Of a DNA stretch of 38,752 bases, positions 32,714 through 38,752 are shown piece after piece. This stretch comes from Rhodobacter capsulatus. GTDB lineage: Bacteria; Pseudomonadota; Alphaproteobacteria; Rhodobacterales; Rhodobacteraceae. The stretch covers positions 1-38,752 of the forward strand of contig NZ_SWJZ01000090.1 of the NCBI RefSeq assembly GCF_005144475.1, written 5' to 3'. Below the pieces are notes generated by a model that saw only the letters and a program-made list of their open reading frames with translations, made no database searches and was not told the DNA's origin. The number at the start of each line of letters is the position of its first letter. The stretch's first letter is position 1. The position numbers were made by a program, and so were the translations under genes.

Positions 32714-34000
32714 ATGGACAGCGCCCCCCTCCTCGTTCCCGCCCTTCTCGGTCCCGCCGTTCTTGGTCCGCCCGTGCTGAACATGGTCAGCGCGCTGGCC
32801 GTGGGCGCGCTGATCGGCGCCGAGCGCGAGCGGCGCAAGGGCGCGGGCCCGGCCCGCGCGCCCGCCGGGATCCGCACCTTCGCCATCGCCTCGACGGCGG
32901 GGGCGGTCGGTTTCGCACTGGGCGGGGTGGTGCTGCTTTCGGTGGTGGCCGCCTGTGTCGCAGCGATGCTGGCGGTGGCCTACAGCAAGCGGCCGCATCA
33001 GGATCCCGGCCTGACCACCGAGATCGTGCTGATCCTGACCGTGCTTCTGGGCGGGCTGTGCATCCCCTCGCCGCAGATGGCGGCGGCGATCGCGGTGACG
33101 ATCACCGGGCTGCTTTACGTCAAGGCCTGGCTGCACAATCTGGTCACCACGCTGATTTCCAAGGACGAACTGGACGATGCGCTGATCTTTGCCGCGGCGA
33201 CGCTGGTGATCTTGCCGCTGGTGCCGGATCGGCCGATGGGGCCCTGGCACGCGCTCAATCCGCATGCGGTCTGGATCGTGATCGTGCTGGTGATGGGCAT
33301 CGGCGCGGCGGGCTATCTGGCGGTGCGGCTTCTGGGGGCGCGGTTCGGGCTGCCGCTGTCGGGGGCGCTGTCGGGGTTCATTTCCAGCACCGCGACGATC
33401 GGCGCGATGGGCGCGCGCGCGCTGCAATCGCCCGAGCTGCGTCCGGCCTGCGTCGCCGGGGCGGTGCTGTCGTCCGTCGCGACGATCGCGCAGCTGGCGC
33501 TGGTGGTGGCGGCGATCAGCCTGCCGACCCTGTCCGCCCTGACCCTGCCGCTGGTCTGCGCCGGTGCCGCCGCGGCGCTCTACGGGGTGGCGCTGACACT
33601 GGCCGCGCTGCGCCACCCCGCGGGCGAGGGCACGCGCGGCGGCAGCGCCTTCAGCCTGCGCGCGGCGCTGGCCTTCGGCTCGATCCTGGCGCTGGTGCTG
33701 GTCGTCTCGGCCGGGCTGCAGGCGCAGTTCGGCGGCTCGGGCGTGCTGCTGGCCGCGCTGGCGGCGGGGCTGGTCGATACCCATGCGGCGGCGATCTCGG
33801 TCGCCACGCTTGTCGCCGCGGACAAGGTCGCCCCGGCCGATGCGGTGGCGCCGATCCTGGCCGCTGTGACCTCGAACACGCTGAGCAAGATCCTTGTGGC
33901 GGCGGTGGCGGGCGGCCGCGCCTTCGCCCTGCGGGTGGTGCCCGGCCTTGTGCTGATCGTCCTTGCCGCCTGGATCGGCACCCTCGCCCTGCCCGGCTGA
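32714..34000 (+). CDS. MgtC/DUF4010-type membrane protein
   Basis: A 428-aa integral membrane protein with about 11-12 segments. The N-terminal MgtC-like half has SALAVGALIGAERERRKG, PAGIRTFAIASTAGAVGF and GLTTEIVLILTVLLGG. The C-terminal half is DUF4010-like, with GFISSTATIGAMGARA and HAAAISVATLVAA. MgtC relatives modulate Mg or ATP homeostasis under stress; this double form is uncharacterised. Only a weak GAGG precedes ATG 32714. A hairpin follows the stop. Confidence 0.88.
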   Translation: MDSAPLLVPALLGPAVLGPPVLNMVSALAVGALIGAERERRKGAGPARAPAGIRTFAIASTAGAVGFALGGVVLLSVVAACVAAMLAVAYSKRPHQDPGLTTEIVLILTVLLGGLCIPSPQMAAAIAVTITGLLYVKAWLHNLVTTLISKDELDDALIFAAATLVILPLVPDRPMGPWHALNPHAVWIVIVLVMGIGAAGYLAVRLLGARFGLPLSGALSGFISSTATIGAMGARALQSPELRPACVAGAVLSSVATIAQLALVVAAISLPTLSALTLPLVCAGAAAALYGVALTLAALRHPAGEGTRGGSAFSLRAALAFGSILALVLVVSAGLQAQFGGSGVLLAALAAGLVDTHAAAISVATLVAADKVAPADAVAPILAAVTSNTLSKILVAAVAGGRAFALRVVPGLVLIVLAAWIGTLALPG

Positions 34001-34043
34001 CGGCCGCCTTCGCGCCTGCGGTGATCGGCCCCGGACCGGCTCA

Positions 34044-34071
34044 TTTCCGGGTTGTTTTGAAAACCCGGAAA
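34044..34071. other. 10-bp hairpin after the MgtC-like gene
   Basis: TTTCCGGGTT pairs perfectly with AACCCGGAAA across an 8-nt T-rich loop, 43 nt after the stop. No T-run follows on the plus strand, so it may be a processing barrier rather than a full terminator. Confidence 0.45.
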
Positions 34072-34077
34072 GAATCC

Positions 34078-34105
34078 TTGCAAAACCTGCAAATTCCGCT
34101 ATGCA
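34078..34105 (+). promoter_or_regulatory. Probable csp promoter
   Basis: TTGCAA (34078-34083), 16 bp, TATGCA (34100-34105). Transcription from here would give a 5' leader of about 115 nt before the cold-shock gene, as expected for cold-regulated mRNAs. Confidence 0.5.
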
Positions 34106-34227
34106 AGGAGGTGCGAAGTATTCCTGACCGCACCCTGTCTCCTTCATCGGCTTCAGTCTGCTCTTAGTTCTGACCAAGCCGAGCTGCCGCATTCTGCGGG
34201 CAGCATCCCCATGAAGGAGTGATCACG

Positions 34228-34434
34228 ATGGCCAATGGCACCGTGAAGTTTTTCAACCAGAACAAAGGTTTCGGTTTCATCGAGCCGGAAGGTGGCGCGC
34301 AGGACGTGTTCGTCCACATCTCGGCGGTCGAACGCGCGGGGATCTCGCGCCTGGCCGATGGCGCCAAGGTGACCTTCCAGATCGAGTCCGGCCGTGACGG
34401 CCGCAAATCGGCCTGCGATCTGGCTCTGGCCTGA
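34228..34434 (+). CDS. Cold-shock protein (CspA family)
   Basis: A 68-aa single cold-shock domain with the RNP1 motif KGFGFIEP (residues 13-20) and RNP2-like DVFVHIS (about 27-33), after the usual start MANGTVKFFN. It binds single-stranded RNA/DNA and melts secondary structure at low temperature or in stationary phase. AAGGAG lies eight bases before ATG 34228; a GTG at 34219 in frame is less likely. The long leader suggests post-transcriptional control. Confidence 0.95.
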   Translation: MANGTVKFFNQNKGFGFIEPEGGAQDVFVHISAVERAGISRLADGAKVTFQIESGRDGRKSACDLALA

Positions 34435-34464
34435 TCCGGACAGGCACCCTTCGGGGGCCGGCAC

Positions 34465-34668
34465 ATGTCCATGACACGCACGACACCTTCTCCCGGATTG
34501 TTCCGGGAGATCCCCCGCCCGCCGCAGACCTATTTCGAGATGACGGCCGCGGCGGCGAAACTGATCGTCCAGACGGAAGCCGCCAGCCGGGCCGACCGCA
34601 GCGCCACGCTCAAGGCGCAACGCCTTGCCCGTGACGCCGCCGCCCGCGGCGCAAAACCGTCGCGCTGA
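34465..34668 (+). CDS. 67-aa hypothetical protein
   Basis: It begins MSMTRTTPSPGLFREIPRPP and continues with QTYFEMTAAAAKLIVQTEAAS and a basic helix LKAQRLARDAAARGAKPSR. Soluble, mostly helical, not a family I recognise. Only a G-rich string (GGGGGCC) precedes the ATG, 31 nt after the csp stop, so it may be read from the csp promoter. Confidence 0.6.
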   Translation: MSMTRTTPSPGLFREIPRPPQTYFEMTAAAAKLIVQTEAASRADRSATLKAQRLARDAAARGAKPSR

Positions 34669-35060
34669 CGACCCATCTCCATCCCCGGAGAGCGCCGAAC
34701 CAGAGGCGTCGAACGGGGGCGGTTCCCGACACGCCCGGCCCCGGTCGTTCGACCTGCGGACGATGGCCCCGGCTTCCCGGCAAAAGCGTCGAGGCGGCCA
34801 GGCTGCTTGCGCAGGCAAGCCGCCTCCGCCGGACCACTCAACCTTGAGGGAGGCGGCGCGGGGAAACCCACGCCGCCTTTCCCATGTCATGCGGCGCCAA
34901 AGGCGAGCACATCGGCCCCGCGACACCGAAACCGCCGGATCCGAGCGCTTTTCCGAACCCGTCCGCGGGCCGGAGCCAATCGGCAGCGGCCGTCCTGGTC
35001 GCGCCCCCGGCGCCTGCCCTGGCCGCGCCGAGAGGTCCCGCGCTCTGGTGCCGGGCCTCG
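34669..35060. other. 392-bp gap with hairpins
   Basis: No frame with a credible start was seen. The notable structure is AGGCGGCG/CGCCGCCT (34851-34878) enclosing GGG-AAA-CCC and followed by TTCCC on the plus strand, a possible terminator for the csp/67-aa unit. A second imperfect stem-loop (about 34792-34826, AGGCGG/CCGCCT with an inner CTTGC/GCAAG) precedes it; the two might form a structured 3' RNA. Confidence 0.45.
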
Positions 35061-35201
35061 TCAATTTCCGTCGATCGTGACGCCGTGCTCGTTGATCTTG
35101 ATGTCAACGCCGCTCTGGCGTTCCTGATAATACAGATAGCCGGTCCCCGCCGCGACCACGGCCAGAACACCGATCAGCAGAAACAGAAAATTGCGGCTCA
35201 T
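35061..35201 (-). CDS. 46-aa single-pass membrane protein
   Basis: From ATG 35201 (AAGGA eight bases upstream) the product is MSRNFLFLLIGVLAVVAAGT, GYLYYQERQSG and a hydrophilic tail VDIKINEHGVTIDGN. It has one N-terminal membrane segment with the short charged tail probably outside the cytoplasm. Small proteins of this form (tail with DI-I---G--I) occur in many Rhodobacterales; function unknown. Ribosome site, codon bias and a clean stop support it. Confidence 0.8.
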   Translation of the reverse strand: MSRNFLFLLIGVLAVVAAGTGYLYYQERQSGVDIKINEHGVTIDGN

Positions 35202-35301
35202 GATGCGTCCTTCAGCGGGTTTCGGGCTTCAGACCATGCGTGAAGCCGGCGCGGATGTGACAGGGCACCGGACCATTCCGCGGCGCCCCGTTTCTCGGGG
35301 T

Positions 35302-35475
35302 CTACGCGTCGCGGATCGTGTCCTTGATGCCGCCCACAGCGTTCTGGATCTTGCCCGCGACCTTTTCGGCCTCGCCTTCCGTCTCAAGCTTCTTGTCGCC
35401 GATGGCCTTTCCGATCGCCACCTTGGCCTTGCCCTTGACGACCTTTGCGGAACCGGCAATCCGATCCTTGTCCAT
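35302..35475 (-). CDS. CsbD-family stress protein
   Basis: A 57-aa protein, MDKDRIAGSAKVVKGKAKVA, then IGKAIGDKKLETEGEAEKVAG and KIQNAVGGIKDTIRD, the standard CsbD layout. CsbD proteins are strongly induced under general or osmotic stress; their action is unknown. AAAGGA lies about eight bases before ATG 35475. Upstream is a candidate GGAAC-N16-CGT promoter and dyad site 6, so stress-sigma control with an activator is plausible. Confidence 0.93.
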   Translation of the reverse strand: MDKDRIAGSAKVVKGKAKVAIGKAIGDKKLETEGEAEKVAGKIQNAVGGIKDTIRDA

Positions 35476-35515
35476 GATGTTTTCCTTTCAGGGGGGTCAT
35501 GCGGGCGGCAGGGTC

Positions 35516-35539
35516 ACGTTCGATCCTGACGCCCGTTCC
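35516..35539 (-). promoter_or_regulatory. Candidate GGAAC-N16-CGT promoter of csbD
   Basis: On the minus strand GGAAC (complement of 35535-35539) and CGTGAC (from 35518) are 16 bp apart. EcfG-type general stress promoters are GGAAC-N16/17-CGTT; the fourth -10 base differs here. The inferred start site leaves a leader of about 30 nt before csbD. Confidence 0.4.
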
Positions 35540-35569
35540 GAACTATGGGGCCACGCCGTCCGGTCGGCA

Positions 35570-35583
35570 TTGACGCAGGTTAG
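35570..35583. promoter_or_regulatory. CTRAY-N4-RTYAG dyad, site 6
   Basis: TTGAC-GCAG-GTTAG lies 95-108 bp before csbD and about 30 bp upstream of the GGAAC box, near -68 of the inferred start site, a usual class I activator distance. The left half has one mismatch. Confidence 0.42.
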
Positions 35584-35748
35584 CGCGATCATGACTGCGC
35601 CAGGAGCCCGGGACAGCGGCGCGCGCCAAGCGGGCGCGTCGACCAGGTCGCAATCCCTCATTCCGGTTCCGTCCCCGGAGCCGTGAAGATCGGGCGGTCG
35701 GTGAGCGGAGCGGATTTCCCCCGCCCCGCTCTGGCCGGCAGGGGCGCG

Positions 35749-36582
35749 TCAGAAGGAATAGACGAGCGAGACCCCCAGCTTGTTCTCGGTCTTGACGGCG
35801 CGCGAGTCGTTGTACTCCGTCAGGTAGCTGATGCGGGTGGCGAACATGTCGGTCATCTTCACGTTCAGCCCCAGATCGTTGTTCACCCGTGTCGCGGTGT
35901 CCGACTCCAGGATATCAGTGTCATTCGTGGCGAAAAGCTTGTCGTTCAGCCGCCAGAACAGCCGCGACGAGGCGATGTAGCCGGTTTCGGTCACAGAGTC
36001 CTCAAGACCGTCCTGCAGATAGCTGACCCCGATGCCCGCCTGCACCCGCCAGCTCAGATCGCGGGTGTTGACAATGCGGTAGCCGGGGCCGACCCCGAGG
36101 AAGGCGTCGGTCTTGACGTCGTCGGCGGTGGCGGCAAGCCCGTCGGTCTTCACCCGGCCAAGCACGAAGCCGTAAAACGAGTCGTTGAAGTAGTAATTCG
36201 CGTCATAGATGAAGAAGGTGTCTTCCTTGGTCTTGTCGGAGTCGAATTCGGCAAAGTCCAGCACCATGCCGAGGTTCTGCACGAACGGGCCATTGGCAAA
36301 ACGCAACCGCGCGCCCAGGCTGAATTCGCTTGAATCCGTGGCGCCGGTCTTGCCCGCGTAACTCAGCGAGGCGCTGCCCGACATGCCCTCGCGATAGTCC
36401 GGGCTGCCGTAGCGAAAGGCATCGTTGCCGCGATCGAGGTCGATCTGCGCGGCGCGGTCGATGTCGTCGATGCGGTCGTCGACCGAATCGATGCCAACCA
36501 GCGCCGTTTGCGCAAGGGCCGCAGGCACGCCAAGCGCCAGCGCGGCAATCGTCGTGCCTGCCAGAAGAAGAATTCGGGTCAT
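35749..36582 (-). CDS. DUF481-family outer-membrane beta-barrel protein
   Basis: A 277-aa exported protein: signal peptide MTRILLLAGTTIAALALGVP with cleavage after ALAQ, then alternating amphipathic strands rich in aromatic and Asp/Asn residues (GSASLSYAGKTG, YYFNDSFYGFVLGRVKTDGL, SRLFWRLNDKLFATNDT) ending in LGVSLVYSF with the C-terminal Phe typical of barrel proteins. DUF481/YdiY proteins are induced by acid or salt stress in enterobacteria; function unknown. The start is ATG 36582 (AAAGG nine bases before). Dyad site 7 lies 53-66 bp upstream. Confidence 0.9.
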   Translation of the reverse strand: MTRILLLAGTTIAALALGVPAALAQTALVGIDSVDDRIDDIDRAAQIDLDRGNDAFRYGSPDYREGMSGSASLSYAGKTGATDSSEFSLGARLRFANGPFVQNLGMVLDFAEFDSDKTKEDTFFIYDANYYFNDSFYGFVLGRVKTDGLAATADDVKTDAFLGVGPGYRIVNTRDLSWRVQAGIGVSYLQDGLEDSVTETGYIASSRLFWRLNDKLFATNDTDILESDTATRVNNDLGLNVKMTDMFATRISYLTEYNDSRAVKTENKLGVSLVYSF

Positions 36583-36634
36583 GGTATGAACCTTTCGGAA
36601 AATCGGAACGTCCGGGCTGGACGCTTGCCGCAAC

Positions 36635-36648
36635 CTGACCCGGATCGC
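36635..36648. promoter_or_regulatory. CTRAY-N4-RTYAG dyad, site 7 (imperfect)
   Basis: CTGAC-CCGG-ATCGC, 53-66 bp before the DUF481 start. The right half has one or two mismatches, but the distance equals that of sites 2 and 5. Confidence 0.38.
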
Positions 36649-36804
36649 CCCCGCCGATGTTGCCGTGCATCAGTGTCGCGGCGGAAAAGCGGGGCCGGAT
36701 CGTGATTTGGCCGGAAGGCGGCGCAGATCCGCTGCCCGCCCGGCCGTCGCGACCCGCCCGCCCCGGATGACAGGGCGGACGGGGCCTCGCATCGGCAAGA
36801 AATG

Positions 36805-37464
36805 TCACCCAATGCGAATGTGGTTCTCGACCGCCACGGTGCCCGGCGCGGCCCAGGCGGTGGACACGGCCAGCGTGCGGTCGCGCAGCGTCGCGGCGCG
36901 GCCCGACAGCGTGACCGTGCCGTCCTTCGTCTCGACATGCACGGTATCGGCGGCAAACCAGCCCCGGTTCAAGGCCTTCCGGATATCATCGCTGATCTGC
37001 TGCGCATCGGCGCGCTTGCGCTGCGCCTCGCGGATCAGGATCTGATCGGCCACCCCGCGCACGCCCCAGAGCGGCTGCACCGCATGCGCGGCCGCCGCGC
37101 GCTGATACTGGTGATCGACCGTGCCCTTGAGCGTGATCACCCCGTCCTCGACCTGCACCTTGACCGCCCCCGTCGGCACGGCACCGTCCCAGTCAAGCCG
37201 GTTCACCGCGGCGGCGGCGATTTCCTCGTCGCTGCGCTGCACATGCACGGGCAGGCGCACCTCGATTTCCTCGACGATCGCCCGCACGCCCCTGACACGC
37301 GCCGCCGCGGTTTCCGCCGCGCGTTTCTGCCAGTAGCTGTCGGCATGGCCCATCAGCGTCACCAGACCGTCGCGCACCGTCACGCCGATCTGGTCCTCCT
37401 TCACCATCGGATCCCAGGCCAGCTCGGCCAGGACTTCGGTTTTCACACTGTGGTCGGAATTCAT
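36805..37464 (-). CDS. Triple BON-domain protein, copy 2
   Basis: A 219-aa protein of three BON repeats (from about EVLAELAWDP, EIAAAAVNRLDW and ISDDIRKALNRG), the same length and layout as the protein at 23566-24225. Shared blocks include IGVTV-DG-V-L-GH, SYWQKRAAETA, PLWGVRGVA and DGTVTLSG. No signal peptide is visible. AAGGAG lies eight bases before ATG 37464. Direct GTGAY repeats sit in its leader. Probably a stress-induced protein acting at membranes or the periplasm by an unknown route. Confidence 0.92.
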   Translation of the reverse strand: MNSDHSVKTEVLAELAWDPMVKEDQIGVTVRDGLVTLMGHADSYWQKRAAETAAARVRGVRAIVEEIEVRLPVHVQRSDEEIAAAAVNRLDWDGAVPTGAVKVQVEDGVITLKGTVDHQYQRAAAAHAVQPLWGVRGVADQILIREAQRKRADAQQISDDIRKALNRGWFAADTVHVETKDGTVTLSGRAATLRDRTLAVSTAWAAPGTVAVENHIRIG

Positions 37465-37502
37465 CGCATCGCTCCTTGCAAGGGGCGGCCGGGGCGCCCG
37501 GG

Positions 37503-37535
37503 GATCACACGGGTCACGGGGATCACGGGGGTCAC
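37503..37535. repeat. Four RTCAC units at 9-bp spacing upstream of BON copy 2
   Basis: ATCAC (37504), GTCAC (37513), ATCAC (37522) and GTCAC (37531), each separated by four mostly G bases; two 18-bp units. On the minus strand the units read GTGAY, close to the CTGAY half-site of the dyads, but arranged as direct repeats, 40-71 bp before the BON start. Confidence 0.7.
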
Positions 37536-37604
37536 GGCCGCCGCAGATCGTGAAGTTCCCCGGCCTCGAGACCGCGTCCGCGCGGGCGCAGCCGGGGGGC
37601 CTCC

Positions 37605-38111
37605 TCACTGGTCGAGACGCTGCACCACGGCATCGGCGAAGGACGCGATCATCGCCTTATAGTACACGTCGCTGTCGGGTTTCAGCTTGGCAAGCTCGGT
37701 CCCCTCGGGCAGGAATCTCGCCGTCGCATTCACGTCGACCGTCTGCTGCCAGTTGTCGAAATTGGAATTGTTCTTGGCATCGGTGAAGCTGACCGTGCCC
37801 ACCAGCCGGGTGTCGGCAAGGTTCATCGCTTCCTTCCAGGAATTGCTCAGTTCGAATTCCGACAGATCGACGGTGATCTTCAGACCGTCCTTGTCGGTGC
37901 GATCGACAAGGCGGCTGGTCAGCGCGTTTTCAAGATCGGCCTCGATCGTGGCATAATGCCTGGCGGCGGCGGCATTCGACAGCGCGGCCAGATCGATCTG
38001 CACGTCGATCGCGCTCACCTTGCGATCATCCGAGGCAAGGGCCGCGGTGGAAAGCGCCACCCCGATCAGCGTGGCAACGGTCAGCAGGCGGACAGGCAGA
38101 GGGCGTGACAT
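37605..38111 (-). CDS. 168-aa exported protein of unknown function
   Basis: A signal peptide (LLTVATLIGVALSTAALAS) is followed by a soluble domain: IDVQIDLAALSNAAAARHY, TSRLVDRTDKDGLKITVDL, LVGTVSFTDAKNN and SDVYYKAMIASFADAVVQRL. The IDVQIDL...LVGTV pattern suggests a mixed alpha/beta periplasmic domain. GGAG lies six bases before ATG 38111. It is 140 bp upstream of BON copy 2 on the same strand; not a family I can name. Confidence 0.8.
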   Translation of the reverse strand: MSRPLPVRLLTVATLIGVALSTAALASDDRKVSAIDVQIDLAALSNAAAARHYATIEADLENALTSRLVDRTDKDGLKITVDLSEFELSNSWKEAMNLADTRLVGTVSFTDAKNNSNFDNWQQTVDVNATARFLPEGTELAKLKPDSDVYYKAMIASFADAVVQRLDQ

Positions 38112-38183
38112 GGGGATCTCCGGTTTGGGGAAGGGGATACATGCGCCACCCCGGGCAACTGCACCGGGGCGGCACCTGTCGGG

Positions 38184-38375
38184 TCAGGCCAGCGCGGCCA
38201 CGGCGGCGTCGAGCGATTTCGTGACGCCCGCCTCATCCTTGGCGGTCTGGGCCTTTTCGGCGGCCTGGTAGTGCTTCAGCGCCGCCTCTTTTTTCGGGCC
38301 GTCGGGCGCCTTGTCCCAGGCGGCCTTGACGGTCTTGATGCGGTCGGCGCCGTTCGGCGTGGTGTTGGGGGTCAT
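38184..38375 (-). CDS. 63-aa helical protein, copy 2
   Basis: MTPNTTPNGADRIKTVKAAW, then DKAPDGPKKEAALKHYQAAEK and GVTKSLDAAVAALA; most positions equal the copy at 29361-29552. AAGGA lies eight bases before ATG 38375, with the same bases around it (AGGACGA-ACCG). The shared leader of copy 1 recurs upstream in matching order. Function unknown; a duplicated small stress-type protein. Confidence 0.85.
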   Translation of the reverse strand: MTPNTTPNGADRIKTVKAAWDKAPDGPKKEAALKHYQAAEKAQTAKDEAGVTKSLDAAVAALA

Positions 38376-38466
38376 CGGTGTCGTCCTTCGTGCGGTCTGC
38401 CGCGGCGACATGCTGCGTCGGTCTGCGCGAGGTGATGGAATTATCCGTCGCGCAGGGCAGGATGCA

Positions 38467-38572
38467 GGGCTTTGAGCAGAGGCCATGGCAAGCGGGTATT
38501 CGATTGCCATGCCGCACCCTGCCCCCTCTGCCCGAGTCGCTTCCTGATGCAGGTTTGCCCCGGGGCGCGATG
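38467..38572 (-). promoter_or_regulatory. Shared leader/promoter block, copy 2
   Basis: The complement of this stretch repeats the block at 29168-29272 with a few substitutions and one to two small length changes. The identical TGGCAATCGAATA and CCTGCATCAGG cores lie at similar distances from the start codon. It begins about 90 bp upstream of the 63-aa gene. Confidence 0.7.
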
Positions 38573-38606
38573 GGCGGCTTTCCGCGGGATCGCGGCCAAA
38601 ACATTT

Positions 38607-38630
38607 CCCCCCGCAGCAGGCTGCGGGGGG
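38607..38630 (-). terminator. Terminator-like hairpin of the right-edge gene
   Basis: CCCCCCGCAG pairs with CTGCGGGGGG around a 4-nt loop. On the minus strand AAATGTTTTGG follows, a modest U-run, 45 nt after the stop of the partial gene at the window edge. Confidence 0.6.
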
Positions 38631-38642
38631 GACAACCGGCCC

Positions 38643-38668
38643 TTGCGGCCCGTCGTTGCGGCCCGTCG
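38643..38668. repeat. Tandem 13-bp duplication
   Basis: TTGCGGCCCGTCG occurs twice head to tail just downstream of the partial edge gene; a slippage product or the start of a short repeat. Confidence 0.85.
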
Positions 38669-38674
38669 TTGGGG

Positions 38675-38752
38675 TCAGCCGTTGCGGCAGCCGGGGACGT
38701 TCAGGTCGCGGCAGAAATAGCCCGCGGCGCCGCCGACGACGGCGCCGGTGAC
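38675..38752 (-). CDS. C-terminal end of a glycine-zipper-like protein (partial)
   Basis: Only the last 25 codons are inside the window: VTGAVVGGAAGYFCRDLNVP then GCRNG and stop. The GAVVGGAAG segment resembles glycine-zipper outer-membrane lipoproteins, and two cysteines could form a disulfide. The rest lies beyond the right edge, so the family is uncertain. Confidence 0.6.
   Translation of the reverse strand, partial: VTGAVVGGAAGYFCRDLNVPGCRNG

Noticed and set aside
34432-34446. CTGATCCGGACAGG after the csp stop as an eighth dyad
   Set aside because: The right half does not fit RTYAG, and the left half arises from the Ala-TGA stop context, as also at 29549.

Overview
The window is GC-rich (roughly two-thirds G+C), densely coding DNA from an alphaproteobacterium of the Rhodobacter group. 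Gene content and order (phoH-ybeY-corC-lnt-metK with a Rhodobacterales-type SAM/SAH riboswitch before metK, plus miaB, hemP and a bicarbonate transporter) fit Rhodobacter capsulatus or a close relative. Species is inferred from family knowledge, not from a database match.

Region 1 (1-8.5 kb, all minus strand) is core housekeeping. It holds the phoH-ybeY-corC-lnt-metK run (RNA maturation, envelope lipoprotein acylation, SAM synthesis), two secreted proteins that share an unnamed motif (one OmpA-like, one lipoprotein), miaB, and a two-gene unit of an untracked 54-aa protein and hemP. A 36-base C homopolymer lies at the left edge.

Region 2 (8.5-17.9 kb) holds regulatory and transport modules: an RsbQ-like hydrolase with a PAS-PAS-GGDEF-EAL protein; a ProC-like dehydrogenase; a putative glycosyltransferase-like protein; an SbtA bicarbonate transporter divergent from an OxyR-like LysR regulator; and an MFS drug exporter divergent from a TetR repressor, with a palindrome inside the exporter promoter.

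Region 3 (17.9-20.7 kb) is a genomic ruin. It contains a MarR-like relic and then, on the minus strand, the wreck of a type I-C CRISPR-cas operon in canonical order (cas7, cas4, end of cas1, start of cas2). The cas2 relic is cut by an IS256-type transposase fragment. No repeat array was found. An intact WYL-domain regulator still faces the dead operon.

Region 4 (20.8-38.75 kb) looks like a stress-response island: a Crp/Fnr regulator with an unusual recognition helix, a cupin/DUF6544-like/BON operon, DUF1269 and DUF1003 proteins, a transglutaminase-like protein, an ECF sigma factor with an overlapping partner gene, a three-part ABC exporter, an MgtC-like membrane protein, a cold-shock protein, CsbD, DUF481, a second BON protein and many very small proteins. 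Several are paralogous pairs (two BON proteins, three copies of a 63-74 aa helical protein). The two 63-aa copies also share a leader of about 105 bp. Seven intergenic sites fit a loose dyad CTRAY-N4-RTYAG. Four fit well, and in the three clearest cases of spacing the site lies about 53-71 bp before a start codon. The hypothesis offered is that this is one regulon, possibly run by the Crp/Fnr protein encoded in it. Near-identical leaders and duplicated genes suggest that the island grew by duplication.
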